In this document: positions 49,984-58,468 of the stretch, piece after piece | Position numbering within the stretch: position 1 is the first letter of the stretch | How the letters are laid out: each line of letters opens with the position of its first letter | Assembly: GCF_010500615.1 (NCBI RefSeq) | Contig: NZ_JAAGNX010000002.1 | Coordinates: 672,990-736,989, forward strand | Origin: Oceanipulchritudo coccoides | GTDB lineage: Bacteria; Verrucomicrobiota; Verrucomicrobiia; Opitutales; Oceanipulchritudinaceae | DNA length: 64,000 nucleotides | Direction: 5' to 3' | Notes under the pieces: model-generated | Database searches by the model: none | Told to the model about the DNA's origin: nothing | What the model saw: the letters and a program-made list of their open reading frames with translations, nothing else | Translations under genes and position numbers: made by a program

Positions 49984-50595
49984 ATGATGAGCAGGCAGTT
50001 TGCAAAAGTTTTATTCCTTGTCGGTTTATTTGGTCTTTTGCCCCTGACCGGGTGGACACAGGTCAATTCCGTCAATGTCCAGTTGGCCAATTTGCGCAGT
50101 GACATCAACCGTCTGGATCAGGTTGTGCGGAGCCTTCGTCTGGAAGTGGAGTCCCTTCAACGGGAAAACCGCCAGATGCAGGAATGGGTCAAGGGACAGT
50201 TGCAGACTACTTCCCCGGATGCCGTCAGCTCGGAGCAGTTGAATGCCGTGCTTCGGCAATTTGAACAGAAAATCCAGTCAGTTAACCAGGTGAGCAGGCA
50301 AACGCTGGTGAATGAAGTCTCCAAGGAGATTGAAACCCTTGCTGAACAGACCCAGAAGGCCATCAATGCCTTGGCAAAAGCTGTTGAAGGACAGCCCCAG
50401 CTTGAGCAGGTGATCGTCTTCAATGACAATTATCCGCGCTCGGGGACATCCTACACCGTCAAGGGCGGCGACTCGCTCGCCCGGATCGCGCGTGAACTGG
50501 GCTCCAAGGTGGATTGGATCCGCAATGCAAACCGCTTGTCTTCCGATATTATTTATCCCGGACAGGAATTATTCATCCCTTTGAAAAACGATTGA
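49984..50595 (+). CDS. LysM-domain periplasmic or cell-wall protein with coiled coil
   Basis: About 203 residues. A signal peptide (VLFLVGLFGLLPLTGWTQ) is followed by a long coiled coil (about 25-130; QLANLRSDINRLDQVVRSL) and a C-terminal LysM domain (YTVKGGDSLARIARELG through IIYPGQELFIPL). It would bind peptidoglycan. A TTG two codons upstream is possible. It is one base from parB and may be co-transcribed. Confidence 0.75.
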   Translation: MMSRQFAKVLFLVGLFGLLPLTGWTQVNSVNVQLANLRSDINRLDQVVRSLRLEVESLQRENRQMQEWVKGQLQTTSPDAVSSEQLNAVLRQFEQKIQSVNQVSRQTLVNEVSKEIETLAEQTQKAINALAKAVEGQPQLEQVIVFNDNYPRSGTSYTVKGGDSLARIARELGSKVDWIRNANRLSSDIIYPGQELFIPLKND

Positions 50596-50596
50596 T

Positions 50597-51646
50597 ATGG
50601 CGAAAAGAACTGGACTCGGCCGTGGACTCGGCTCCCTCATCAGTGGTGGCGTAGCTGCGAAGAAAGCTGCCCCTGAAAAGGCAAAAGCAAAAAAGACCGT
50701 CAAGAAGAAGGCGGCCAAACCTCAGCGGAAGCAGAAGAAGGCTCCCTCTAAAAAGAAAAAGGCGCCAACACAGGTAAAGCCGGAAAAGGCACCTGTTCTA
50801 GAGGGCACCAAGCGCATGCCTTCTCGGAAACCTGTCGAACCAGTCAGTGAGAACCTGATTGGACTTCATGAACTCCCAATCACACGGATCATTCCAAATC
50901 CGCACCAGCCACGTCGTGAATTCCATGAGGAAAGTCTACTCGAGCTTGCCGAAAGCATTCGCTCAGAAGGCTTGCTGCAACCGGTGGTTGTCCGTCTGCA
51001 GGGCGAGAAGTACGAGCTGATCGCTGGCGAACGTCGTTGGCGGGCCTGCCAGAAACTCAAGATGAAGCTCGTCCCGGCGCGAGTCATTGAGGCTTCGGAA
51101 TCATCCAGTGCGATTCTCTCTTTAATTGAAAACCTTCAACGCGAGGACCTGAATCCCATTGAAGAGGCAATGGGTTACGCGAGCCTGATGAAGGATTTCG
51201 ACCTGACACAAGAGCAGGTGGCCGAGCGGGTAGGGCGCAATCGCGCTTCAGTGGCAAATTCCCTCAGGTTGCTCCAGCTTGCCCGGGAGATCCAAGGCTA
51301 CATCATCAAGGGGCATCTTTCCGTCGGACATGCCAAGGTCCTTCTTGGCGTTGAGGATTCTGAGAACCGGCTCCTTCTTGCCCGCCAATCGATTGAGCGT
51401 GGCTGGAGTGTGCGCGAGCTTGAACGGCGGGTTGAGTCTTTCCGCAAGCCCGGGGATCGCCCGCAGAAATCACGCTCTGTCACAACAGCTGAGCTGAGTG
51501 CGATTGAGGACCTGCAGAAACAGCTCTCGGGGGCCTTCAGTACCCGGGTCACCCTCAAGCACACGCCGAAAAAAGGAAAAATCATCATCGAGTACTATGG
51601 AAACGATGATCTTCAGCGAATCATGGAGGAAATGGGCCTTCATTGA
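50597..51646 (+). CDS. parB: Chromosome-partitioning protein ParB with Lys/Ala-rich insert
   Basis: 349 residues. The N-terminal GLGRGLGSLIS motif, the CTP-binding GERRWRACQ and ENLQREDLNPIEEA, and the HTH (LTQEQVAERVGRNRASVANSLR) define ParB/Noc proteins, which load at parS and slide as clamps. Unusually, a stretch of about 40 residues (about 21-60) is almost only Lys, Ala and Pro, placed between the ParA-interaction motif and the CTPase domain. No parA is adjacent. No consensus parS was seen in the window. Confidence 0.92.
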   Translation: MAKRTGLGRGLGSLISGGVAAKKAAPEKAKAKKTVKKKAAKPQRKQKKAPSKKKKAPTQVKPEKAPVLEGTKRMPSRKPVEPVSENLIGLHELPITRIIPNPHQPRREFHEESLLELAESIRSEGLLQPVVVRLQGEKYELIAGERRWRACQKLKMKLVPARVIEASESSSAILSLIENLQREDLNPIEEAMGYASLMKDFDLTQEQVAERVGRNRASVANSLRLLQLAREIQGYIIKGHLSVGHAKVLLGVEDSENRLLLARQSIERGWSVRELERRVESFRKPGDRPQKSRSVTTAELSAIEDLQKQLSGAFSTRVTLKHTPKKGKIIIEYYGNDDLQRIMEEMGLH

Positions 51647-51732
51647 GGATGGATTCCCCTTTCTAGATTTTACTTGAAACTTGGCCCAGCGCGGTCCAGC
51701 GTTCTCGGTTTTTCCAAATTTAGCCACACGTC

Positions 51733-52206
51733 ATGGTCAATATCATCATTTCCTTCCTTACTTTCGTCCTGATTCTCACCAGTCTCTTTCTGGTGCTGGT
51801 CATTCTCATGCAGCGCGCCAACTCGAACGCTGGTATGGGCTCTGCTTTCGGCGGCGGGGTTACGGAGTCCGCCTTCGGCGCTGAGACGACGAACATCCTT
51901 ACACGTGCCACGAAGTGGTCAGCAATTGCCTTCTTCGTGATCGCCCTTGTGCTATACCTCCTTTACATGAGCCGTGAAGGGCGCCTCGCTCAAACAACTG
52001 AGGTTGATTTGCCTGACATTCCGGTGGTCGTTGAAACTGCCCCGGCAGAGGAAATGCCAGTCATCGCTGATGAAGAGGCAATGGCGGGTATGCAGGCAAC
52101 GGCTGAAGAAGCAACCCAGACGGTCGCTGAGGAGGCCGAGAGTCTTTCGCAGGAGGCCGCAGAGCTTCCTCCAGTCGAGGAGCCTGTATCCACCCCGGCG
52201 CCTTGA
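51733..52206 (+). CDS. secG: Protein translocase subunit SecG
   Basis: 157 residues. Two hydrophobic helices (about 3-26 and 57-76), with the conserved LVILMQRANSNAGMGSAFGGG between them, identify SecG of the SecYEG channel. The C-terminus extends about 70 residues past the second helix with an acidic Ala/Glu-rich tail, while SecG is usually about 75-110 residues. A strong intrinsic terminator 48 bp after its stop lies inside the next gene. Confidence 0.9.
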   Translation: MVNIIISFLTFVLILTSLFLVLVILMQRANSNAGMGSAFGGGVTESAFGAETTNILTRATKWSAIAFFVIALVLYLLYMSREGRLAQTTEVDLPDIPVVVETAPAEEMPVIADEEAMAGMQATAEEATQTVAEEAESLSQEAAELPPVEEPVSTPAP

Positions 52207-52238
52207 CGGATTTTCCGTGAGGGCATAGGGTTTTCCTT

Positions 52239-53024
52239 ATGAATTTATCTCCAAAGCCGTTCCGTATAATTCGGAGCGGCTTTTTTTATCTTGTCCTTGT
52301 CCTTGTTCTCTCGCCTGCACTGAAGGGCCAGTTCAAGTTCAGGGAACCTCCAAACCGGCAACTCCCTGACAGCCTCAACGAGTCGGTCGGACAAGACTTC
52401 TGGGAATGGTTTTTATATAACCGGGCAGCCGGTGTCTTTGAAATTGGCGGCATCTTGACGCATCGCCCGGCAGGCGCCTCCTCTGTTACTTACAATTTCC
52501 TGATGCAGGGTGACTGGCAGACTGATTTGCAGGACACCTCCATCACCCTAACGGATGAATCGGGTGAAACCACTTCGCGTCATGTGATCAAGGAAGGGTT
52601 ACAGACTCGCATGATCAACTCTGATAAGGAAATCTTCCTTGATGAAGGTAATTGGCGTGAACCGGTTATTCACGGCTTCCCCATAACCTGGATGGACCTG
52701 TTGATGCCATACTACGATTGGGAAGATGTTGTTTACCTCGGGCCGGACCGTTATCTCGGACGACCCGCTCATCGATACTCCCTCGCCAATCCAGATCCGG
52801 AAGCCTTGCCTGCCAAAGTTATTGTCACTCTTGATGCCGACTATGCCGCTGTCTTGAAGGCCGAGCTGCTTGATGGCAAAGACTCAATCATTAAGCGCAT
52901 GCGAGTTGGAGGGATCAAAAAGTTTGAAGACAACTGGATGTTCAGTGAGTTGAACTGGGAAAACAGACGCCAGCGTTCAAGCATTCGTCTAAAGGTTTAC
53001 TCGTATAAAACCTCCTCACGCTGA
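52239..53024 (+). CDS. LolA-like / outer-membrane lipoprotein-sorting-type secreted protein
   Basis: 261 residues with a signal-like N-terminus (FFYLVLVLVLSPALKG) and a beta-rich body. Segments GILTHRPAGASSVTYNFLMQG, NWREPVIHGFPITWMDLLMPYY and YLGPDRYLGRPAHRYSL resemble the LolA-like fold of outer-membrane lipoprotein-sorting proteins. This is a fold-level impression. Codons 6-17 overlap a strong intrinsic terminator. There is no later start codon before the signal h-region, so the overlap appears real. Confidence 0.55.
   Translation: MNLSPKPFRIIRSGFFYLVLVLVLSPALKGQFKFREPPNRQLPDSLNESVGQDFWEWFLYNRAAGVFEIGGILTHRPAGASSVTYNFLMQGDWQTDLQDTSITLTDESGETTSRHVIKEGLQTRMINSDKEIFLDEGNWREPVIHGFPITWMDLLMPYYDWEDVVYLGPDRYLGRPAHRYSLANPDPEALPAKVIVTLDADYAAVLKAELLDGKDSIIKRMRVGGIKKFEDNWMFSELNWENRRQRSSIRLKVYSYKTSSR
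52254..52287 (+). terminator. Strong intrinsic terminator inside the following gene's start
   Basis: An 11-bp stem with one G-T wobble (AAGCCGTTCCG and CGGAGCGGCTT), a seven-base loop (TATAATT) and seven T follow secG. It sits within codons 6-17 of the LolA-like gene. It should end most secG transcription. It may also act as an attenuator for the downstream gene. Confidence 0.8.
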
Positions 53025-53234
53025 CTCGTTTCAAAATGCTTACTGCCCCATTCACACAAGCACACTTTTGCGTGTAGTGAATATTCATTATCCCGGTTCT
53101 TGGAATCTTCTTTCCGGTACTTCGATCGGCAAGTGCATGCTGGCCGTGAAGGCAATACTTTTTTGTTGTATTTTTTTTTAATGTTTGTAAATCATTGAAG
53201 CCGAGTATTCTGAATCCAATACAAGGGAGAACAG
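53025..53234. other. AT-rich intergenic region before the H1-like gene
   Basis: About 210 bp with AT-rich tracts (two long T runs near 53159-53181) and no ORF of note. A clear Shine-Dalgarno (GGGAG) stands before the ATG at 53235. I see no confident -35/-10 pair. It probably carries the promoter of the H1-like gene. Confidence 0.4.
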
Positions 53235-54143
53235 ATGACAATAAAAACAACACCATTGAGTTTTGAGATTGATGCCGATCTCGCATCACAACTCGAAAAG
53301 CTCCGCAAGGAGTTGGGAGGAGCTTCCTTCTCGAAACTCATCGACTACGCAATCGACAAGTTCGATTACAAAAAAGTTGCCCGCAAGGCGGGTGGCAAAC
53401 GCCGTCAATTATCTGTCCGCCTGGCGGACGATAAACGCGGCTCACTGGAAGGGATTTCCAAGTCAGAAAAAGTAAGTATGGCTTATCTGATTAGGATGGC
53501 TCTGGAATCCCTAATGGAATCCGCAAACAAAAAAACCGTACATAAGGAACTGAAAATGGCGTTAGCTTCCAAAAAATCAAAACCCGCTAAGAAGGCCGCT
53601 AAAAAGCGCGTCCGTAAGGTGGTAAAGAAAGTGGCCAAGAAGGCCGCCAAGAAAAAAGCAGTAAGAAAACCGGCTAAAAAGAAAGTCGTGAAGAAAGCTG
53701 CCAAGAAAAAGGTGGTCAAGAAAGCCGCTAAGAAGAAAGTAGCGAGAAAACCTGCTAAGAAGAAGGTCGTGAAGAAAAAAGCCGCTAAAAAGCCGGCCAA
53801 AAAAGCCGCGAAGAAGAAAGTGGTGAAAAAGGCTGCCAAGAAAAAAGTGGCCAAGAAACCAGTCCGTAAAGCTGCGAAGAAGAAAGTAGCCCGGAAACCG
53901 GCCAAAAAGAAGGTCGCGAAGAAAAAAGCCGCTAAAAAGCCGGCCAAGAAAGTCGCGAAGAAGAAAGTGGTGAAAAAGGCTGCCAAGAAAAAAGTGGCCA
54001 AGAAACCAGTCCGTAAAGCTGCGAAGAAGAAAGTAGCCCGGAAACCAGCCAAGAAGAAGGTCGCGAAGAAAAAAGCCGCTAAAAAGCCGGCCAAGAAAAA
54101 AGTCGCGAAGAAGAAGGCTGCTCCTCGCAAAAAGAAGAAGTAA
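53235..54143 (+). CDS. Ribbon-helix-helix/histone-H1-like DNA-binding protein
   Basis: 302 residues. The N-terminal 100 residues hold what look like two ribbon-helix-helix units (LSFEIDADLASQLEKLRKEL… and RQLSVRLADDKRGSLEGI…), each a strand followed by two helices. From about residue 105 the protein is nearly pure Lys, Ala, Val, Pro and Arg in KKxAKK-type repeats, like the C-terminal tail of eukaryotic histone H1 and bacterial Hc1/AlgP-type proteins. It probably binds and compacts DNA. The tail is encoded by tandem 147-bp repeats. I know of no family with two RHH units on such a tail. Confidence 0.7.
   Translation: MTIKTTPLSFEIDADLASQLEKLRKELGGASFSKLIDYAIDKFDYKKVARKAGGKRRQLSVRLADDKRGSLEGISKSEKVSMAYLIRMALESLMESANKKTVHKELKMALASKKSKPAKKAAKKRVRKVVKKVAKKAAKKKAVRKPAKKKVVKKAAKKKVVKKAAKKKVARKPAKKKVVKKKAAKKPAKKAAKKKVVKKAAKKKVAKKPVRKAAKKKVARKPAKKKVAKKKAAKKPAKKVAKKKVVKKAAKKKVAKKPVRKAAKKKVARKPAKKKVAKKKAAKKPAKKKVAKKKAAPRKKKK
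53751..54110 (+). repeat. 147-bp tandem repeats in the H1-like tail
   Basis: The segment at 53781-53927 is repeated almost unchanged at 53928-54074 and partly at 54075-54110, with the anchor bases GCCGCTAAAAAGCCGGCCAA starting at 53781, 53928 and 54075 (period 147 bp, 49 codons). Only a few bases differ between the two full units. A related partial copy precedes them from 53751. This looks like recent in-frame expansion and is prone to copy-number change. Confidence 0.85.
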
Positions 54144-54183
54144 GGTTACTCCAAAACTTGTAATTTTATTTACCGGTTTAAGC

Positions 54184-54212
54184 ATCCCCCTCAAACGAGG
54201 GGGATTTTTTTT
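54184..54212 (+). terminator. Intrinsic terminator after the H1-like gene
   Basis: A perfect nine-base stem (ATCCCCCTC and GAGGGGGAT) with an AAAC loop is followed by seven or eight T. It lies 40 bp after the H1-like stop and just before the MoxR gene. Confidence 0.9.
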
Positions 54213-54224
54213 GAAATAAGCAGA

Positions 54225-55265
54225 ATGTCGTTTGAAAAGCCTGCTGTGATGGATACCTCTATTAGACGGGAAGGCTTAATTTCCCCAAAACCAGATACGA
54301 TGACACCAAAACCAGCTGACCGGGACGGAATCCATTCTTCACTGCAGGCATTGAAGGATCGGATGGGAACAATTATCCGGGGTAAATCCGACGTTCTCGA
54401 CAGCGTCTTGATTTGCCTTCTCGGTGGCGGGCATATCCTGCTGGAGGATTTGCCGGGCATGGGAAAGACCACCTTGGCCTACGCCCTCGCCCGGGCCTTG
54501 TCAGGAAGCTTTCAGAGAATCCAGTTTACCAGCGACCTGTTGCCCGCTGATGTGCTTGGGGTGTCGGTCTTTAATGAGAAGGTACGAGACTTTGAGTTCA
54601 AGCCCGGCCCGGTCTTTGCGAACATTATTCTGGCTGATGAAATCAATCGGACAACTCCCAAGACGCAAAGCGCATTACTCGAGGTGATGGATCGCGGGCG
54701 CATCTCGATTGACGGGGAGACACATCTGGTGGGCCAGCCGTTCATGGTCTTTGCAACGCAAAATCCAGTAGACTTTGAAGGGACTTTCCCCCTTCCCGAC
54801 AGCCAGATGGACCGGTTTTTCATGCGTCTGGAGATGGGGTATCCTTCCTACCAGGACGAGATGAAGGTCCTTGAGGCAGGTTTTCGCCATTATGACCAGA
54901 TTGCAGACGATCCGATTGTGGATCTGGAATCCGTTCTCCTCTGGCAGTCCATGGTGGCCGGAATTTTTGTGGAAGAGAGTGTACTGGATTATATTTTGAA
55001 GTTGGTTGTCGCGACGCGTAGTGAAAGCACGTTTCAGGCGGGCTTGAGCCCTCGCGGGGCACTTTCCCTGAAAGCCGCTGCGCAGGCACGGGCCCTTTAT
55101 CTGGGACGGGAATTCGTTCTTCCTGAAGATGTTGAGAAAATGCTTTTGCCTGTCTGTGCCCACCGGCTCAAATCCACACCGCACGGGAGTAATCCCATGG
55201 AGGAACGACGCCGTGTCGAAGGCGTGCTCCGGCACATTCTGGAAACTGTTCCCTTACCGCGCTGA
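54225..55265 (+). CDS. MoxR family AAA+ ATPase
   Basis: 346 residues. An AAA+ core with Walker A (EDLPGMGKTT), Walker B (ILADEINRTTPKTQ) and sensor 1 (VFATQNPVDFEG) matches MoxR, which usually works as a chaperone for VWA-domain proteins. About 45 low-complexity residues precede it. The usual DUF58 and VWA neighbours are missing: the next gene is a sigma-54 regulator. Its start lies 12 bp after a terminator, so a promoter must lie close. Confidence 0.9.
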   Translation: MSFEKPAVMDTSIRREGLISPKPDTMTPKPADRDGIHSSLQALKDRMGTIIRGKSDVLDSVLICLLGGGHILLEDLPGMGKTTLAYALARALSGSFQRIQFTSDLLPADVLGVSVFNEKVRDFEFKPGPVFANIILADEINRTTPKTQSALLEVMDRGRISIDGETHLVGQPFMVFATQNPVDFEGTFPLPDSQMDRFFMRLEMGYPSYQDEMKVLEAGFRHYDQIADDPIVDLESVLLWQSMVAGIFVEESVLDYILKLVVATRSESTFQAGLSPRGALSLKAAAQARALYLGREFVLPEDVEKMLLPVCAHRLKSTPHGSNPMEERRRVEGVLRHILETVPLPR

Positions 55266-55334
55266 ATAACCATATCCTCCTGAATCGCTCGGACCTTGAC
55301 GGATTGCCGGGTAGGAATTGCACTGATCTTCGAA

Positions 55335-56837
55335 ATGACTGAGCATAAAAGTGACAGGATCCTGATTATCGATGACGATGATGAAATCCGATATTCCCTG
55401 AACCGGGTCCTTTCATCGCGCGGATATGAGGTTGAAGAAGCCTCAAGCGGTGAAGCAGGCATTGAGGCCGCGAAGGCCAGCATTTTCCAGGTGATCTTCC
55501 TCGATAACCGGATGGAAGGGATGAGCGGTCTGGAGACACTTCAACATCTTCGAACAGCTGCCTCTGAATCCATGGTTATTCTGATGACGGCCTTTGGAAC
55601 CACCCAGACGGCAATCGAGGCCATGAAATTCGGAGCCTTCGACTATATTATAAAGCCTTTTGACCTTAAGAAAGTCCTCGATCTTACGGAAAAGGCACTG
55701 CAATCCTTTGCCGACTTGCAAAAGTCCCGTTCGGGGACTGCGCCACTGGTTAACAGCGAGGACTACCAGGAAGGCATTGTGGGTTCCTCCGAACCCATGC
55801 AAGTCGTTTTCAAAGCCATTGGCCAGGTTGCGACGAGCAATGTCACGGTCATGGTCACCGGGGAGAGCGGTACCGGCAAAGAATTAGTGGCACGATGCAT
55901 TCACCAGCACAGTCTGCGGTCTTCGAAACCCTTTATGGCGGTGAACTGCGCGGCTATTCCCGACAACCTGATTGAGTCGGAGCTTTTCGGTCATGAAAAA
56001 GGATCCTTCACGGGAGCAACGCAGCAGCGAATAGGGAAATTTGAATTGTGCGATGGAGGGAGCCTGTTTCTGGATGAGATCGGAGATATGGCTTTGCCGA
56101 CCCAGACAAAAATTCTCCGGGCACTTCAGGAGGGTGAAATCCAACGCGTTGGTGGTGAAAAAACGATCAAGGTCGATGTCCGCTTGATCGCAGCGACCAA
56201 TCGCGATCTTGAGAAGATGGTCGAGGAGAAATCCTTTCGCGAGGATCTTTATTACCGGCTCAATGTGATGCGTATTCGTATCCCAAGTTTGAGGGATCGC
56301 CTTTCGGATGTGCCTTCATTGGTTGATTTCATGCTTCAACGTCTGCAAAAGGACAGGCGGATGACGGTGAAACGGGTTTCCGATGAAGCGCTCCGTGTGA
56401 TGATGCAATACAGTTGGCCCGGCAATGTGAGAGAGCTTGAGAACACGATACAGCGATGCGTGGTCATCGCACAGGGTGACACCGTGCTGAAAAAGGACCT
56501 GCCGCAAGAGATTCTGGAAGCGGTTCCTGATGCTCTCACCGAATCCTCCGGCAAAGAGGGCCTGAAAAGCCCACTCCAAAAAGAGGAAGTCAGAGAGGAG
56601 TTAATCGGGAACCAACCACAGCTTTCCACTCTTGGCCTCGACGCTCTCTGGGACGAGGTTTACCAACGCATGAGGGAGGGAACGGATCGTCAATTGCTTC
56701 AGGCCGCGGAAATGGAAATAACCCGGAGGGTCCTGAAGGAGACGGGAGGAAACCAAGTGAAGGCGAGCACCCTTCTGGGAATCACCCGGGCAACCCTGCG
56801 AAAGCGGATCGACAGCTACGGATTGGCAGATGCCTGA
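55335..56837 (+). CDS. Sigma-54-dependent response regulator (NtrC family)
   Basis: 500 residues from the ATG at 55335. The receiver domain has [13 protein letters not shown], phospho-acceptor Asp57 ([11 protein letters not shown]) and Lys of IIKPFD. The AAA+ domain carries GESGTGKEL, the sigma-54 contact loop GSFTGA (residues 223-228) and [10 protein letters not shown] Fis-type HTH ([17 protein letters not shown]) ends the protein. It should activate sigma-54 promoters, and rpoN lies about 4 kb downstream on the other strand. No histidine kinase is adjacent. A longer start at 55296 is less likely. Confidence 0.93.
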   Translation: MTEHKSDRILIIDDDDEIRYSLNRVLSSRGYEVEEASSGEAGIEAAKASIFQVIFLDNRMEGMSGLETLQHLRTAASESMVILMTAFGTTQTAIEAMKFGAFDYIIKPFDLKKVLDLTEKALQSFADLQKSRSGTAPLVNSEDYQEGIVGSSEPMQVVFKAIGQVATSNVTVMVTGESGTGKELVARCIHQHSLRSSKPFMAVNCAAIPDNLIESELFGHEKGSFTGATQQRIGKFELCDGGSLFLDEIGDMALPTQTKILRALQEGEIQRVGGEKTIKVDVRLIAATNRDLEKMVEEKSFREDLYYRLNVMRIRIPSLRDRLSDVPSLVDFMLQRLQKDRRMTVKRVSDEALRVMMQYSWPGNVRELENTIQRCVVIAQGDTVLKKDLPQEILEAVPDALTESSGKEGLKSPLQKEEVREELIGNQPQLSTLGLDALWDEVYQRMREGTDRQLLQAAEMEITRRVLKETGGNQVKASTLLGITRATLRKRIDSYGLADA

Positions 56838-57193
56838 GTGTCCGCGGCGGAACTTCCTTTACTTCTGCCGATCCCTGGAGTGGCAGTCGCAAGGCTCATG
56901 AGCCGCATGCCGGACAAACGAAACCTCAAGGCATCTCTCCACAAGAAATTCACCACGTGTTTATGCTGGTAGAAGTCTATCTCGGATTGTATCTCCCGCA
57001 AAGTGGTTGCCATTCCAACTTTTTCCACAAGGCGGCGTTCATTGAAAAGATACTGCGGCTTGAAGAATTGGATAAAGGGGAGGAAAATGCGAACACGTTT
57101 GAAGAGAGAACGGGCAAGGACAAAGGAAACATAATCGTCCTCCCCGATATTATAATGGCGGCAAAGCGCTTGTTTGAAATTGAGATCACCCAC
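56816..57193 (-). CDS. Small hypothetical protein
   Basis: 125 residues from a GTG. Residues 5-85 ([53 protein letters not shown]) have the composition of a real helical protein, and codon use looks natural. It would otherwise leave a 390-bp gap. It overlaps the end of the NtrC-like gene by 22 bp, tail to tail. The frame is open upstream to a stop near 57260 but has no earlier start codon. I recognise no family. Confidence 0.45.
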   Translation of the reverse strand: MGDLNFKQALCRHYNIGEDDYVSFVLARSLFKRVRIFLPFIQFFKPQYLFNERRLVEKVGMATTLREIQSEIDFYQHKHVVNFLWRDALRFRLSGMRLMSLATATPGIGRSKGSSAADTQASANP

Positions 57194-57231
57194 AGAGATA
57201 GAATAAGATGCACTGAGTGCTTTTTTTGTAA

Positions 57232-58455
57232 ATGCCTGAATGTAGAAATAAAGTGATTATTGGGGCAGGCCTCAGTGGCCTTGTGGCTGCTTACTGGTGT
57301 AAAGAGCAAGATCCCAGCCAATCGGTTTGCCTGTATGAGAAGCAGCCGGAGACACTTTCCTGGATGAGGCGGGCCCGTCTGGGGCCTACCTGCCTTGGGC
57401 AGGTCTGGGATCAGCCCTGGCGTGAGGAAGACTTTCCGCGTGGCCTTCCTTGGATCCGGGCGGCCCTCGACAAATGGGCAGGCACTTCTTTGCGGGACTG
57501 GTTCCAGTCACACTCCCTGCCGGTGCAAACAACTGGTACTGGCACTCTTTTTGTGGAAAAGCCGAATGCCTTTGCAGAGTCGTTGCAGCAAGTCGTCAAA
57601 GAAACGGGGGTCAAAATCAAAACTGGCTATTCGCTCGAGTCCATTTCGAGGCAACCCGATGGCACTTTCCGGATATGGAGCCGTGATGGCCAGGCGGATG
57701 TCTGCCAGGGCCTGCTTATAGCCACTGGAGGCGAGCGCAATCATGGGATGGCGCTCGCCCGCGAGCTTGGAGCCACGGAAAACCCTTGCCTCCCGGCATA
57801 CCTGAGATTGCGGCTGGCAAGTTCCAGGCTGGCGGATTCACTTGGAGTCATTGAGCGCGAAGTCCGTGTCCGCTGTCCGCGTACCGGAACCGCCGTGACC
57901 GGGATGGCCCAGCTTTCGGCACGCGGTCTGGAAGGTCCTGCCATCTCGGATTTAAGCTCCCGTTTTTGCGAGGACTGGAAGCAGCGGGGCTATCGGATCA
58001 AACTTGAGCTGGACTGGATTCCTTCCCAATCCCCTTCCTCAATCCGAAGCGAACTGGATTCCCGTTGCCTGACTGGCCGTCGCAAGGGAATTGGTGAGAC
58101 AGCTCTTTTCGGTCTATCTGAGCGGCAATGGCATGGCTTCCTGCAACTTGCCCGGATCGATCCTGAAACCCCGTGGCTGCGCCTGAAAGGAAGGCAGCTG
58201 CAGACACTTGTCCAGCGTCTGAAGAGCCATTCCCTCAGCTTCAGCGGAATGGGATTGCCTTCACACGAGCGTGTGTGGGCGGGAGGGATCCTTGCGGAGG
58301 AAATCGACTGGGGAACCGGAGCCTCCCGTTCGGCGGATAGGGTTTATTACGCCGGTGAGATAATGGACGCTCTCGGGCGACCAGGCGGAGCGCACCTCAA
58401 TCTTATGTTTGCCAGCGCCTATCTGGCGGGAAGCGGCATGGCCCTTTCTTCCTGA
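57232..58455 (+). CDS. BaiN/HI0933-like FAD-dependent oxidoreductase
   Basis: 407 residues. The FAD-binding GAGLSGLVAAYWCKEQ lies at the N-terminus. The middle, with LLIATGGERNHGMALARELG, and the end, YYAGEIMDALGRPGGAHLNLMFASAYLAG, fit the HI0933/YhiN flavoprotein family. The best-known relative, BaiN, reduces bile-acid enones, and most members are uncharacterised. A GCAC-TGA-GTGC hairpin with seven T ends five bases before the ATG. Confidence 0.8.
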   Translation: MPECRNKVIIGAGLSGLVAAYWCKEQDPSQSVCLYEKQPETLSWMRRARLGPTCLGQVWDQPWREEDFPRGLPWIRAALDKWAGTSLRDWFQSHSLPVQTTGTGTLFVEKPNAFAESLQQVVKETGVKIKTGYSLESISRQPDGTFRIWSRDGQADVCQGLLIATGGERNHGMALARELGATENPCLPAYLRLRLASSRLADSLGVIEREVRVRCPRTGTAVTGMAQLSARGLEGPAISDLSSRFCEDWKQRGYRIKLELDWIPSQSPSSIRSELDSRCLTGRRKGIGETALFGLSERQWHGFLQLARIDPETPWLRLKGRQLQTLVQRLKSHSLSFSGMGLPSHERVWAGGILAEEIDWGTGASRSADRVYYAGEIMDALGRPGGAHLNLMFASAYLAGSGMALSS

Positions 58456-58468
58456 GAACCTGTCTGGC

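Noticed and set aside
52265-52270. Perfect TATAAT in the terminator loop as a promoter
   Set aside because: No recognisable -35 sits 16-18 bp upstream, and the hexamer is explained as the loop of the hairpin.
53751-54110. 147-bp period as a nucleosome-related length
   Set aside because: It is a multiple of three coding for 49 residues; the equality with nucleosomal DNA length has no basis here.
53483-54130. Long Phe/Leu-rich ORFs opposite the H1-like gene
   Set aside because: They are the antisense shadow of the Lys/Ala repeats and have no start context of their own.
57209-57227. GCAC-TGA-GTGC plus seven T as terminator before the flavoprotein
   Set aside because: The stem is only four base pairs and ends right before the ATG, so it is too weak to call.
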